Assembly (NCBI GenBank): GCA_028622995.1
Contig: JAJQJQ010000056.1
Span: forward strand, 1 to 64,000
Length of the DNA stretch: 64,000 nucleotides
Source: Panagrolaimus kolymaensis
Lineage: Eukaryota; Nematoda; Chromadorea; Rhabditida; Panagrolaimidae
Direction of reading: 5' to 3'
Shown here: positions 11,720-24,000 of the stretch, in pieces
Numbering within the stretch: position 1 is the first letter of the stretch
Layout of the letters: every line of letters starts with the position of its first letter
Program-made: the position numbers and the translations under genes
Notes under the pieces: model-generated
The model's input: only the letters and a program-made list of their open reading frames with translations
The model's database searches: none
Told to the model about the DNA's origin: nothing

Positions 11720-12756
11720 ATGGATAATAATAATTGTTTCGTCGTTCATTGTTATATCAAACGAAATGATACAAATCTGATCACAACCATCCCTTATAAA
11801 AATTCGATATATCAACGCCGCTTTCCATTACCATATTTTGTTATCGAATATATTACCAAGACTACCAATCACCGAATTTATCTAAAACTAATTAATTCCT
11901 GCAAATATTTTCATTCGAAAGAAAAGAAAAATTTGATTAAAGATTTTAAATTTACAACTCATTATAATGACGATTATTTCATGGCTGTTAACTTTTCAAT
12001 GTATGATCAGGAAATCAAGAATTTATGGATTACTAATTCATTTGTTTGTGATGAAAATGTGCGGGGTTATTCAATTAAAAATTTTTTTCCAAAAATTTAT
12101 AAATGCGATGCCAAACATATTTTTTTACACGATCAATATTTAACCTTAAATGATTTTGACTTTTTGGTAAATTCAAAGGTTGTTGAAAAACTTATTCTTG
12201 AATATTCTAAAATTTGGAAGGTTGATGGCAAAATGTTAACAGTTAAAAAAATTACACGAAAAGTACCAAATGCTAAAATATTGTAGTAAGAAACTTTCAA
12301 TTTATTCCATAGTAAAAATAATATAAAATTAAAACAATTTTAGCTTCCAAGGCATTCCATTTACAAATGAGACTGCACAAAAGTTGTTAACTTTAAGACA
12401 TAAAGCTAAAATTCAAAGGTTTATTATTCATTCTGTGCCAACAAACTTCAACATTCCAAGTTACTGCAAATTTATCGAAGTAAGAGATATAATTTTTTAG
12501 TTTTAAAATACTTTAGTTTTTTTAATGCCGATTTTTTGTCAAATATAAGCTTTTTTCGGAAGCTTTGAACATTAAAAAAAATCATTTATTAAATTTTTAG
12601 AAAAATGCTGCATACAGATGCTGCTTCTGCATGTCGTACAAAAGATGTAATATGCAACTTGCTTTTTCAACATCATACACTTTACAAAATCTTCGAAATT
12701 CATGGGAGGAATCTCGACTTTTAGGCGTAGAAATTAAATGCTTAAATACGTGGTAA
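11720..12756 (+). CDS. F-box-like family protein (paralogue of the neighbouring gene)
   Basis: Exons 11720-12285, 12344-12479 and 12601-12756 join in phase and give about 285 residues ending at TAA. I chose the ATG at 11720 because the preceding in-frame residues (from 11546) look unlike the family; the longer form cannot be excluded. The core resembles the minus-strand paralogue: a degenerate F-box-like segment (LPYFVIEYITKTTN, then LKLINSCKYFHS), then PKIYKCDAKHIFLHDQ, TLNDFDFLVNSK and a V-P-N-A motif just before the first intron, the same place where the paralogue has its intron. It lacks the membrane tail. The third exon is cysteine-rich at its start. It is probably a fast-evolving family member; substrate and partners are unknown. 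Confidence 0.65.
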
Positions 12757-12880
12757 ATAGTATTTTTAAATATTGCATTTTTTCTGAAATTTACATTTCA
12801 TCCAAAAAATTCACACATTTTCCTATCTTTTTTTCTGCCCAAATAAATGTGAAATAAACTTTTTTTAAATAATAATTTAT

Positions 12881-14252
12881 TTATGGTAAAAGAAAAACTT
12901 TAACAATATTTGTTATATATTCTAAAGCATACAATTTGTTTGAATTAAAAACGATCGAGGACCATATTGCTGAGCCTTTGGCAGTGTTTACGAGTTTTGT
13001 TTTAAATTCACCAGTTGATTCATTAAAAACATGAATTTCTTGTTCTCCTCTTTTTACAGCAAAAATTGAGTTATTATAAAGACCAATGCCAAGGGAATAA
13101 CTGCCTCCTGGGGCCATAAATTTTTTAATGATTTTTCCATTTTCCTAAAAATAAAAGAAAAATTTAGCTACAAAAAAAGCCCAATAAAAAAACATATGGA
13201 AGAAATATTACACTCGAAAGTTGTAAAATCGAGCTTTGGCAAGAAACATAAATTGCATTTGAGGTTGGCAAAATAAAATTGCAAGTTTCTTGAATTTCGT
13301 TGTTAAAATGAATGGTGTTTCGAAGATTTAATGATGCATCATAAACAAAAATATCTTGATTGGATCGGCTCAAAACATAAATCTGAAATTTATTATTTTT
13401 AACTTTTTGATTTTTGGAGCTTAAAAAAGTTACTTGATTTTCATAAACTTGCATATCTTTCGAATCATAATTAAGTTTTAATTGTTTTTCGACTCGGCCT
13501 TCTTCGTCCAAAATAGATAAAGTATTTTTGCGAGCTTCGGTTGCAATTATTTTTTCACCCAAAAATCCCAAATGATGCAGCGTCAAAGATGTTTTGTAAG
13601 TTTTAATAATTTCATAATTGGTTAAATTATAAACCAAAATATCTCCAATGGTTAATGGAAGGTAAAGAAGAGAATTGTGAAGGAGTAAAGTGGAAATTTT
13701 TTCATTATTAGGTACTTTAATTTCACGAATTAAATGTAATTGGGCGAGATTGACATTGATTGGTTCAGAAATTTCAGGTTGTTCAGTTTCCATTCTTTCA
13801 AGTCCATGAAAAATGCTTTGGTTAAATTTCACCGTGACAGGTGAAACTCTCATTGGTCTTTGTTTGGTCGAGAACGGTAATGGCTGTTGTTGAGTTGTTG
13901 TTGAAATTTCATAAACTTCCGTGATGGCGGTGGAAGTCATTGTGGTGGTTTCTGCAGCTACGATTGGGCTTAAGGTAGTTGAAGTAAATCGCGTTCTTAC
14001 ATTTGCGAGTGAAGTGCCCAAAGTATAATATTTTGATTCCAAATCATTAACTTCTTCACTGCTTTCAAGTTTATAAAACTTTTTTCGATCTTCTTTTCTC
14101 AACAAATCTTCCTTGTATCGAGTATCCCATTTTGTTGGATCTTCCGTCATAATCATAATAACTCCAGTTAAAGTAAAAAATCCAACAACCAATAAAATAA
14201 TAATGGTAGTAAAATAGCCACATGCTGCATTTTTATTTGATCCAACCAACAA
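12881..14252 (-). CDS. Type II membrane protein with extracellular beta-propeller-like domain
   Basis: Two exons, 14252-13212 and 13144-12881, join in phase 0 and give about 434 residues. A strong hydrophobic segment (TTIIILLVVGFFTLTGVIMI) lies near the N-terminus after a short tail, so a type II signal anchor is likely. It is followed by charged residues, a Thr/Ser-rich mucin-like stretch (about residues 85-130) and then repeated short beta-strand units with S/T-L-L-L, D-I-L-V-Y and D-I-F-V-Y-D motifs, typical of NHL- or olfactomedin-like propellers. I could not choose the exact family. The annotated right limit is the end of the open frame and is not an ATG; a GTAAG donor at about 14275 suggests that a first coding exon lies further upstream and is missing here. 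The gene is head-to-head with the TTLL gene. Confidence 0.6.
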
Positions 14253-15845
14253 AAAAAATAAATAAATAGAAACTTACAAAAGAGGAAGATTTAAAAAACT
14301 CAATAAAAAAAGGTTTAATTTCTAACTTTATTTTTTACTTGCGCACTGCACTCATTTTTCTTTATCGCTTGAAAGATCAAAGCGGAAAAATGGGGCAAAT
14401 GCATTTAGGCTGGCAGGCAAGCAGGTATAAGGTTTGAGGAATGAAGGATGATAGATAAAAGGCATGCAAGTCAAACATAATCACCATGATGAACTTGACC
14501 AATGAGAAATTAAAAAAAATTGAGCAAAGAAAACATAAGCAAAATTTAAGATTTATTTATTTTTAAATATGTATTTGCAAAGTTTTAAGGCATCATTTGC
14601 TTCATTTTCTTTTTTTTGTCTAAAAACTTAACAACGGATTTTTAAAAAAACTTTTCAATCGCTCACTCATCACCACACTCTTGCTGTCTTTTTTTCTCGA
14701 CCATTACACTATTATTGAAAATGAAAGGAAAAAAGCCAGCCGACGCCACCCCCTCGAAGAGATATAATATTTGCTTAAACAAATGTCCATTGTTTCTGTC
14801 TCACTTTTTTTCTCAGTTTCTTCATTTTGTTTAATTGATTGCCACTGATTGTTGCAATAATTAAACTTGGTAAACTTTGAAAGTTGTGATAACTTAATTT
14901 AAAAAAATGGTGATTCTCATGGATCTGTAATCTCGTTAATTTTCTGTCCTGTTTCAAAAAAACTTTACTCTAACTTTACAACAAAAAACCGGATTTTTTT
15001 CTTTAAAGTTTTTCAAGGGCTTTAGACTTTAAAGTTTAAGCTAATCATTTGTTTCTTCTTCTTTTATTTTTGTTTTTTTTTCTCGCATTTTTTTTATAAA
15101 ACATTCAATGAAGCTTTTCCATATCTTACACATTTTTTATTGGCTACGTTTGCATAAGTGTTTTTTTTCTGCATTAACAATTTTATACATTTGCCGCGAA
15201 TTCTTCTTCTGCCATAGTAGAGTGAGTACTAATAGTTGTTGTTAGGCATTAAAGTGAAAAGAAACAATTTTTTTAAGGATGGGATAAAAATAAATTTCTG
15301 CTATTCTAAAAAATGGTAGAATATTCAATGGCCTTTTTTATAATACTTTGTGTTTCTTTTTTTCATCCTTTAGATTTTTTTGTTTAAACTTTTTTTTTTA
15401 ACAAGATGTTTGGTGCAAATGAACAGGTGTGTTTGTATATTTATCGACACTATGACTAGAGGGAATTCATCTTTTGATGAATGAAAAACTGAACAGTCGT
15501 TATCGATAATCTTCAATTTTTAGTTAAAAACAGTTGGTAGATTTTTAATTAACAATCGAAAAAAACATTGAACTCATGGTGAAAATTGCATCTTTTTTAA
15601 TATTTTTTTCTTAAGGAAAATTTATTTCCGCTTCATTGCATTACTTATTTTAATCCTCCGTCTTTATTTTTTTCAAAAAGTTTTTACCCTTTTTCCTTTT
15701 TTGTCTTTTTTAAAAATTATATCTCAGCGCGAAAATTATAATCATTATGTACACCGCTTCAATTTATATGTTCTTTAAACTTTTTTTTAAAGTGTGAAAG
15801 TTTAACAAATGTTTGTTTTATAGTGAATCTTAAAAAATCGCCCAA
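14253..15845. other. Divergent intergenic region
   Basis: This interval separates a minus-strand membrane-protein gene from the plus-strand TTLL gene. It probably holds the missing first exon of the former (a donor-like GTAAGTTTC on the minus strand at about 14275) and both promoters. Apart from T- and A-runs nothing else is evident. Confidence 0.45.
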
Positions 15846-17968
15846 ATGGGCAAAATCGTCGTCGATGATTCTTCTTCGTCGGCATCCACTTCTTCCACCG
15901 ATGATTATAGTAGCGGCTCAGGTAAAGGATTAATAAGATAATTAAAAGATTAAATTTGATTCCTTTTTTTAGTTCAAAGTTTAACTCGAGATTTATTTCG
16001 ATTGGCTACTTGCTGCGCAATTGAAAGATTTCCATTTATAACAAAATGGAAAACTTCAGAAGAAAATATTGAAATTGAATATTTATTGTTAGTTTTTTTA
16101 GTTTAAAATAAATTTTAAAAAAAATAGCGCAAAATATTTTTTAGAACTCCATCCAAAACTGAAGCAGCTTTTTTAAGATCAAGCATATTTGAACATATGT
16201 CACCAACAATAAAATTTTATGGAAAATTATTACCTGTTAAAAAACCAAGTCCTTCCATGAAAAATACTCTTATTTGGGCCCATAATCCATTACTATCAAA
16301 TCCCATGAGACATCTTTTACGACAAAATCATTTTTCCATTCAACCCATAGAAAATGATGATGGATGGTTGGGTTATTGGGGAAGGCATTGGAAAACATCG
16401 GATTATCAACAACTTAATGTAAATCAAAAAGTTAATCATTATCCTGGCTCATTTCACATTGGACGAAAAGATCGAATTTGGTGTCATTTAAAAGAATTTA
16501 TGAGAAGATTTGGAAATGAATTTGATATAATGCCTCAAACATTTTTAATGCCTGAAGATTGGGATGATTTAGTGGAATATTTAAATGAAGATGAAAATAA
16601 TGCAGTTATTCTTAAACCGGTAAAATAAATATTTTTGAAAATAAAACTTGTGAAAATGAAATATAAATTTTTTTAGCCAGCAAGTGCTCGAGGTGCTGGA
16701 ATTACTATTGTTTCAACTCCCGAAGAACTTCCTGAACTTGATGAAGAAGTTAAAAAGAGTAAATATTGGGTTGCACAAAAGTAAGCAAAAATCGTTGTAA
16801 AAGAAGACCACCTCAATAATTTAATGTTTCAGATATATAAATAATCCATTGCTAATCAATGACAAAAAATTTGATTTACGAATATATGTTTATGTTCCAA
16901 GTCTCGACCCTTTAACTGTTTATATCAATAATGAAGGCTTAGTTCGATTTGCTTCCCTTCCATATGATAATGAATCATTATCAAATCAATATGTTCATCT
17001 CACAAATTACAGCATTAATCGATATGCAGAACGCGAAGGAATGGCTGGAGGACCCGTGGATAAATGGACACTCGCAAGATTTTGGAAACATTTAGATTCC
17101 ATTGGAGGAGATTCTAAAGCAATGATCAAACAAATTGAAGCCATGGTTATTAAAACATTAATATCATGTGAATCATATCTTCGAGATCACATGAAACACA
17201 ATGATAACGAAATGAGCACATGTCATGAATTATTTGGTTTTGATATTTTGATTGATGATAATATGAGAGCACATTTACTTGAAGTTAATATTTCACCCAG
17301 TTTACAAGCGCACACGGAAGTTGATAAATGGGTGAAATGGCCATTAGTTGGAGATGTATTGAATATGTGTCGATATCCATTCCCAGTTCCAAATAAAATT
17401 CTGGATGACTCTGCTGGAAATGCAACTCGACATTGTGATGGAAATTTCACCATTGCTTGTAAAGAAAAAATGTGTAATGTTGTTGAAGACTACCAAACCA
17501 ATATGGTAAGAATTTTACAATAAATAAAAAAGAAAAGAAAGTAAAGTAAATAAAAAAAATTGTTTGCAGAAAATAACGGAAGACATTCTTCATCCAAGTT
17601 ACCTCACAGGAGCTGATATTCGATGCATTTGCAATTTTGAAGATGAATATGATTGTCGCGGAAATTTGGATCTCATATATCCATGCAAAAATAAAAATGA
17701 CCTTAAACTTTATTTTTCTTTCCTTCGAAATCCTTCCTATTTTGATATATTGATGTTTGAATGGTGTTCAAAGCGCTTCAATTCCCTTGAGGAAGAGAAA
17801 GAACTTTTAAATTTATTGCATAAAATGTGCTATCTTGGTAATCATATTGTTACTGATGAATTACGGACAGGACCTAAATTACGTTATCCTTATGCAAATA
17901 CAGATGAATTTTATAATCTTGTTGATAATAATACTATAGAAAGTGCCAGCTCTGGTACATCTTTGTAA
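15846..17968 (+). CDS. TTLL4: TTLL-family tubulin polyglutamylase (TTLL4-like)
   Basis: Six exons (15846-15921, 15973-16087, 16145-16619, 16677-16780, 16833-17505, 17570-17968) join in phase into about 613 residues. TTLL proteins use ATP to ligate glutamate (or other amino acids) onto tubulin tails, modifying axonemal and neuronal microtubules. The ATP-grasp core is visible: LKPPASARGAGITIV near residue 220, RIYVYVPSLDPLTVY, a VHLTNYSINR motif and FGFDILIDD followed by LLEVNISPSL, where the Glu and Asn are expected Mg-ATP ligands. The N-terminus is Ser-rich and the C-terminal 140 residues form a helical region. Length and motif spacing suggest a TTLL4-type glutamylase over TTL itself, but other TTLLs are possible. 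No catalytic residue appears to be missing. Confidence 0.88.
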
Positions 17969-18393
17969 ACAAAAATATTAGCATATTTTTTCTCCTCAAA
18001 AAAACCAATGACATTTTGCCAAATTTTTCTATGTTCTATTGTTTCTAAAAAATTCTTTCCGGTTTCATTAATATATGTCTTGAATCAATTATGTATGTAT
18101 TCTACAAACCCTTTTCCAGGAATATCTTTTTACTCTTTTTTATTTAAGCCTTTCATTGCTCGGGTGAACAACACCGAATAATTAGCCGTCTTTCAATTAG
18201 CCTATCCTTTCCCGTTTAAAACCTTCAGGTGCATAAAAAATTGCAGAATTATTAATTTGTAAATTCATAAAAGTTATTAAAAAATAATAAAATATTTTAT
18301 ATGAACTATTTTGGGTGTGAATAACATAGTTTTTAACGTGAAAGTATTTGTATTCTTCTTTTTTTTTTTGCAGAATCGCATTAATCTTTAGTG
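17969..18393. other. Intergenic, TTLL 3' end to thioredoxin-like start
   Basis: AT-rich sequence without a supported gene. A T-run ending in TTGCAG at about 18373, 20 bases before the next ATG, looks like a trans-splice acceptor for the following locus. Confidence 0.5.
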
Positions 18394-18937
18394 ATGTGTA
18401 TTTTGCGTTCTCTTGGCGTTTCAATCGTGTAAGTTATTTTACTTTTTTCTTGCTTACTTACTTACATTTAATTCTTAGTTATCCGATTCTTTGTCGTACT
18501 GTTGCTGCAATACCTAAGAATCACTTTCGCCATTGCTACAACCAACTTCCACCAATGTTTTGTATCGAAGATTATGATCAATTTCGTAGCGGAGTATTGA
18601 ATTCAGCTTCACCCATATTAGTTGCATTTCATGCTGATTGGAGTGGGCCATGTTAAATGTATCTACCACGGATAGAAAATGCTGTTTTGCATTATAACGC
18701 CGTAAGCTTTTCGTGGCCTTTTTTTGCTTTTTTAAATGTTGTTTTTCATTTTAGCTTTCCTTCGCAAAATTGAATATCGATTATTGTAGTGATGTTGCAC
18801 AAGAATATGGAGTTGAGAATGTTCCAACTATTATTGCTTTTGCTAATGGTGAAGAAATTAGTCGAACTGAAGGAGTTCTTGAAGAAGATGATTTGTATGA
18901 ACTTTGTGAACAAATGATTCAATATGCTGCTCAATAG
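18394..18937 (+). pseudogene. Mitochondrial-type thioredoxin, interrupted at the active site
   Basis: Three exons (18394-18428, 18479-18701, 18755-18937) would encode a thioredoxin with an N-terminal extension like those of mitochondrial Trx2. The fold is recognisable: PILVAFHADW before the active site, an LNIDYCSDVAQEYGV segment, the cis-proline motif VPTIIAFANG and a normal C-terminal helix ending at TAG 18935-18937. The active site reads WSGPC instead of WCGPC, and the next codon, normally Lys, is TAA (18654-18656). The reading frame and introns around the stop stay intact and phase-compatible. Thus both the first redox cysteine and continuity are lost. It is either a recently decayed gene copy or an allele or assembly error. 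A shorter product restarting at ATG 18657 would lack the active site. Normal members reduce disulfides in the matrix using thioredoxin reductase. Confidence 0.75.
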
Positions 18938-19496
18938 TAGCAGTGATACAGTAATAGATATGATATTGGAATTAATTATTGTTACGAGGTGGTATTATTA
19001 CGAGTTGGGGTGGATTGTTTATTTTTTATGTAATATTGTTTTTTAAATAAATTTATTAACTTATCGAAAGTTTAACTTCGGTGTAAGTCATAAAAAGCAA
19101 AAGCATTACCGGAACTAAATAACGATTTCGTGAAGAAGAAAAAAAGGAAATTTGTGAATCGAATTTTTTTCGCCACTTGGTTTGGAAGAAGAAAAAAATT
19201 ACATAGGATGAAGTAAGAAATGGCAGACTAAATTTACTAAATGTTCTTTTACGTTGGGACTTCTTTTTTTTTGGAAGAAGGCCTTTAAAGCTAAAAAGGC
19301 AAAGCCACCACACAAATAACATCTTGATGATGACGAACTCAAGAAAAAAAAGTGTAGCCAAAAAAGTAAAGGGCTAAAAACATGGTTGTTGCGTCGTTGT
19401 CGTCGTCGTTTTTGTCAATTAACAAATAATTTTGATTCTCTTCTTGTTATCTCAAATGGCTTTACTTGTATTTACTTTTATAAATACTTATCAGTT
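18938..19496. other. Intergenic
   Basis: Contains AATAAA-like signals near 19045 after the thioredoxin remnant, then A/T-rich sequence. An open frame upstream of 19497 is in phase with the next gene but does not look like coding sequence. Confidence 0.45.
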
Positions 19497-20545
19497 ATGC
19501 GAGTGACAGTCATGATGATACTTTTTGTTTTACAAAATAATATTAAAGCTATAAAACTACAACAACAACAACGACAACGAAATATGTTAGTTAAAGTAAA
19601 TGATTCGGTAGAGTTGAAATCTTATATTCGCGTAAGGCCTTATAGAATGTCCATGCATCAAGAGGTATGTTAGACGAATAAATTTGTAATTAGTGATTAA
19701 TTTCTATGTTTTGCAGATAGATTTCACAGTAGACCATAAAACATTTTCTGGATTTCTTGTAACTATTTCAAATAAAATGGATATTCATCATGATTCATGC
19801 TCATTATTAGATAATTTATTGGTTTTAAACGCAAATAATCGTACTATTCATTTTGGTTGCTCACATTATATTGTAAGAAAAATGTTTAGACTTTCAACTA
19901 AAATGACTTTTTTTGATTGGTTTACAATAAAATTTTAGGTTCAATATTTTCCCTCTCCTTTAACAATAAATTTTATATCATCAGTTTTTGCATCATTATC
20001 AGATTATATTACCATAACAATAACAGCCATGAGATTTTCTTGTCCCATATTTCATTCGACCTTTCGTCGATGCCCAAACCAACCATTATTTTGTATTCAC
20101 CAGCGCCTTTTTTGTGATGGAAATGATAATTGTGGTTTAAATTCTGATGAATCAGTAATGCATTTTTTTACATTAGCATTTTATTAATAATAAAACATTA
20201 TTTAAATTTCAGGAATGCAGTAAAATGCATGATCATATTTCCATTTCTATTGTTGATAAACGATCTTTGCTCGAACAATATATTTTGAATACCTTAGTAC
20301 TTTTTTCAATGGTTTTTAGCATATTTCTTTTGGCTTTTATTTATCGTTGGCATACAGCCAGAAGGCTCAAATATCGTAATAGAATAGTAAAAAATGTTTT
20401 TGGAGATTCCATCAAAAAACGTGATTCTACCAATGATCCCGAAGAAACTGTAGCATTACTCACTCTTGGTTTGCGAAGTTTTATGCCACATGTTCCTCCA
20501 ACTAAATTTCAATATCGATCCATGTCTTATTCAAATATAAAATAA
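19497..20545 (+). CDS. Type I membrane protein with CUB-like region and LDLa module
   Basis: Exons 19497-19664, 19717-19872, 19939-20154 and 20213-20545 are all phase 0 and give about 290 residues. The chosen start gives a signal-peptide-like N-terminus (MRVTVMMILFVLQ). About 120 residues follow with paired cysteines and alternating strands that could be a degenerate CUB domain. Then comes an LDL-receptor class A module with six cysteines (FSCPIF, RRCPNQPLFCI, LFCDGNDNCG, DESEC), including the acidic calcium-binding DGxxDC-type signature written here as CDGNDNCG and SDESEC. A transmembrane helix (ILNTLVLFSMVFSIFLLAF) and a basic cytoplasmic tail of about 75 residues end the protein. The order CUB-LDLa-TM resembles NETO-type auxiliary receptor proteins, but with only one CUB-like region. 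Ligand and exact family are unknown. Confidence 0.7.
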
Positions 20546-21076
20546 AAAAGTTATGTATTTTTTCCAAAACAACTTTTCTTTTTTGTAAATTTATAAATTT
20601 TCTTTAGAAAACATATGTAGCAATAAATAGTTTTTTTTAATTTAAATCCGGAATTAGCTAAAGGTTCTTTTTTTTTCTTCTAACCATGTGTCATTATTCA
20701 ATTCATTTCTGGTCCAATACTAATGAATTTGTCATTTCATTTATATATGTAGCGGCTTGTTTCCTACTAAAAACAAAAAAATCCCCATTTTTCTTTAAAG
20801 ACATTTATCGCGCAAATAAGAAAGAAAAAAACAAAGCTTTCAGAGATCAAAAAAAAATTCAATTTTTGACTAAAGTTTTCCTTGCATAAATGTTTGCTCA
20901 ATTTTTTTCTTCTGTTTGTTTTTTATAATTAAAGCGAAATAAATAATTTATTCGTGTTTTATTTTTTAATGTGTGCCAATTTGTTGTTGACATAAATAAT
21001 AATAACTTTTTTTTGTTATTACAGAAACAAGGCGATCTTGCGCCACTTTTTAGTTTTTTATTTATTAAAAAAAATT
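20546..21076. other. Intergenic
   Basis: 3' flank of the LDLa gene with T-rich stretches, then TTATTACAG at 21016-21024, which is probably a splice or trans-splice acceptor ahead of the ATG at 21077. No gene seen. Confidence 0.45.
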
Positions 21077-24000
21077 ATGTCAATTCCAATTGAAAGTGAT
21101 GATATATGCTTTGGAGCAACAGGATACGTGAAGAAGCGAAGTGAAAAGGTGGTAGTAGAGACAATTCCTCGACCTCCAAGAAGATATAGACGCGCATTTG
21201 ATCGTGCAACTCGACGTCATACAGTTTCAGCAGAGGAAATTCGCGATCGTCCTATTTGTTATCGTTCATTAGGTCATAGCAGTTGCACCAGTAACGCCAG
21301 CATTGAACAAGCATCATTCAATAAATCAGCAGCAAAAAGTTGTAGACTCATTAAACTTCAACGTGGTAAAACAACCATAAGTTTACCTGATTTATTTGCA
21401 ACTTCTTATAATCCAAATTTAAATGAATTAGATGGTTTAAACCCTTTATGCTTCAAGAAAAACAATAATAACCATTCCCAATCATTGCTGCCAACTGACA
21501 GCTCCAACAATAGCGTTCACCTTCTTTCATTGACAAGTTTGACAACACGCAAACAAAAACCTTCACCATCACCTTCACAATCGCCGTCATCATCGCCGCC
21601 GTCAATAACAACAACGTTTTTTGAAAAGGTTAGCGAAAAAAAAAGAAAAAAACTGAAAAACGTTTAAGGCTTTGGTTTAGTAAGCCGCCAAAAAAAGAGA
21701 GGTGGTATTCGTTTTTCGTTACAAATCATCGTCACCTTTTTTTTCTTTTTCATTCTTTTGTTTTTCATTTATAAAAATATTTTTTCATTTCCTTCCGTTA
21801 AAAATCATCACCAGCCTCATTTGGTAACTAACAATTTCTTTTAAGCAAAACTAAAAAAAACTTATCGCTTCCGAATGCAAATTTTTTTTCTCATCTTTCT
21901 TTTGTGGCAGCGGCGCCTGGTATTTATTTGACTCACAAATATTCATCAGTAACGTTTTGAATATATTTTTTTTCTTGCGGAAAATATAAAAAAAACACTC
22001 ATGCGAGGTCGCCTATATTTTTTTCCTCATTTTTTTCCCTAAAAAAGTGCAAAAATAAATGTAGTGGTCAACAACAACATGCAAGCATACCTTTCTCTCT
22101 CTTCTTGACACTCTTCGTTGATCACATCTTTTTTCTTTCTTCAAATGATAAAGAGGCTTTAAAAATAATTTTTATCAATTTTCAATATTGCTTGATTGCT
22201 CCTTGTTGACAAATTATTTTGGAAGGCAACGAAAAAAGAAAAAACTGAAAACGATCTTATTTTTTTTTTGATTTTTACCGCTGCTTGCCTGCTTGTATGG
22301 TGATGACACTCCTCCTTTTTTTACAGCTAGCAAGGAAAGAAAAAAAAGGTCCAATGCATCTTTCTTAATGGCAGCGCGTCTTCTTTCCATTTTATGGAAA
22401 ATTCAAGCTTCGCTATTATTTTTTTCCTTTCTCGTTGTTGTTGTCCCAAACAAAAATGATCCATGAGAAGAATAAAAAGACAACGTCTTTGCTTGCTTAT
22501 TCTTTCACGCTTTTTGCTTATTTTGGGCTATGATTTTTTCTTTTCTTTTTCTTTCCAACCGACCCTTGATCGTTTGCTTGCTTGTGTTATTTTCTTTTTT
22601 TCTCGCTTTTAAAAAAGGTGAACACTTTTTTAATTTTGTTTTTTTAATGCCCTTTTTTGGTGGCAGACTGTAAAGACGTTAAAACAAAAACAAAAAATCT
22701 CTATGACTCATCTTGGCACCAATCAAAAAGTTCATGAGGATAGTATCTATAATTCTTATCAGCTTCAACTTTGACGCAAGCCAATAAGTCACACCTTTTT
22801 TAAAAATGCCTCCCAAAACCAAAAAAAATGTTTTTTTGATTTTCATCATGTTAAGACATGTGCTTTGATATGCAATTTCAAATGACTCCTTTGATTTTAA
22901 GTGCATTTATTCCATCCTTTTTCTTTTTAACTAACTCTTTTTAAAATAAACTGTAAAAAAGTGTTTGGAAATTTTTTTGGATGAAAATAAAACGTTAAAT
23001 TTTTCGTTAATAATTTTTTTTACAAAAAAACCGTTTTCTTCTTTTTATTATAAGTTGCAAAAAATTTTCTTTGCTTCAATAAACTTAAAAGAAGTTTTTT
23101 TTTATATAAAATTCAAAACCACTTTTAAATAAATTTTGTAAGATTGACTTCATTTTGCCTTCCTTCTGAAAAAAACGTAATACACACAAAATTGTTGGTG
23201 AGTCTTCTTTTTTCACTCTCATTTTTTGCGCACTTTTATTTGAGCAGATATTCTTCTTTCTTTTTTTCACATCTCTCCGTGATCCATTTTTTTACTCTCT
23301 CTTTTATCCAAGGAGGCTTTTTTTGTTTTAAATTGGCTTCAATTTTTAGCATTCAAACAATCGAAATCGAAGCAACACATTGCCTAAAGCTGTGAATTTA
23401 TTTTTTAGTAAGATGCTTTTCTTCTTATTTTATTTCTTTATTTTTTGTTTTTGTCATTACAGATTCCATCAAAGACCATCATTCAAATAATAATTCTTTT
23501 CAAGAAGAAACTACCAATAAAAATAATATGAAAGATCGAACAAAAGAAAAATCAGCCACAACAACCTCAGGAAAGCCAAAGAAAAAGCGTCCTTCAATTT
23601 TTTCTTTCTTTTCTCGAGTATGTTTTTTTAATTTTATTAAGAATTATTAAAAAAGATCGTGATGATTAAATATATTTTTTTATAGAAGAAGCGTACAGAA
23701 ACTCCTAAACCTCATTCTACATTGGATGATAATGTTTCACATGGAGGAGGCTCTGAATTAAATTTTGATGATGTTGTTGTTCCTAAAGAAACTACAAATG
23801 CAGCAGCGGCAAATATTCCAACGCCAGTTCGATCAAAGAAAACTTTTCATGCTCCTCTTCCGCCGCCATCTTCGACGACGGAAGAAAACAAAGAAAATAA
23901 TTCTAAAGAGTCATCATCATCAACTTCAATGCCCCGTAAACGTTTGAGCAATGCATCAGGAGGGCCGCCAAAATTCTCTCGTCAAAATAGTACTCGATCA

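Noticed and set aside
23144..23395. Open plus-strand frame in the first intron of the WH2-like gene
   Set aside because: Its residues are Phe/Ser/Leu from T-runs; only 23350-23407, in a different frame, fits as an exon.
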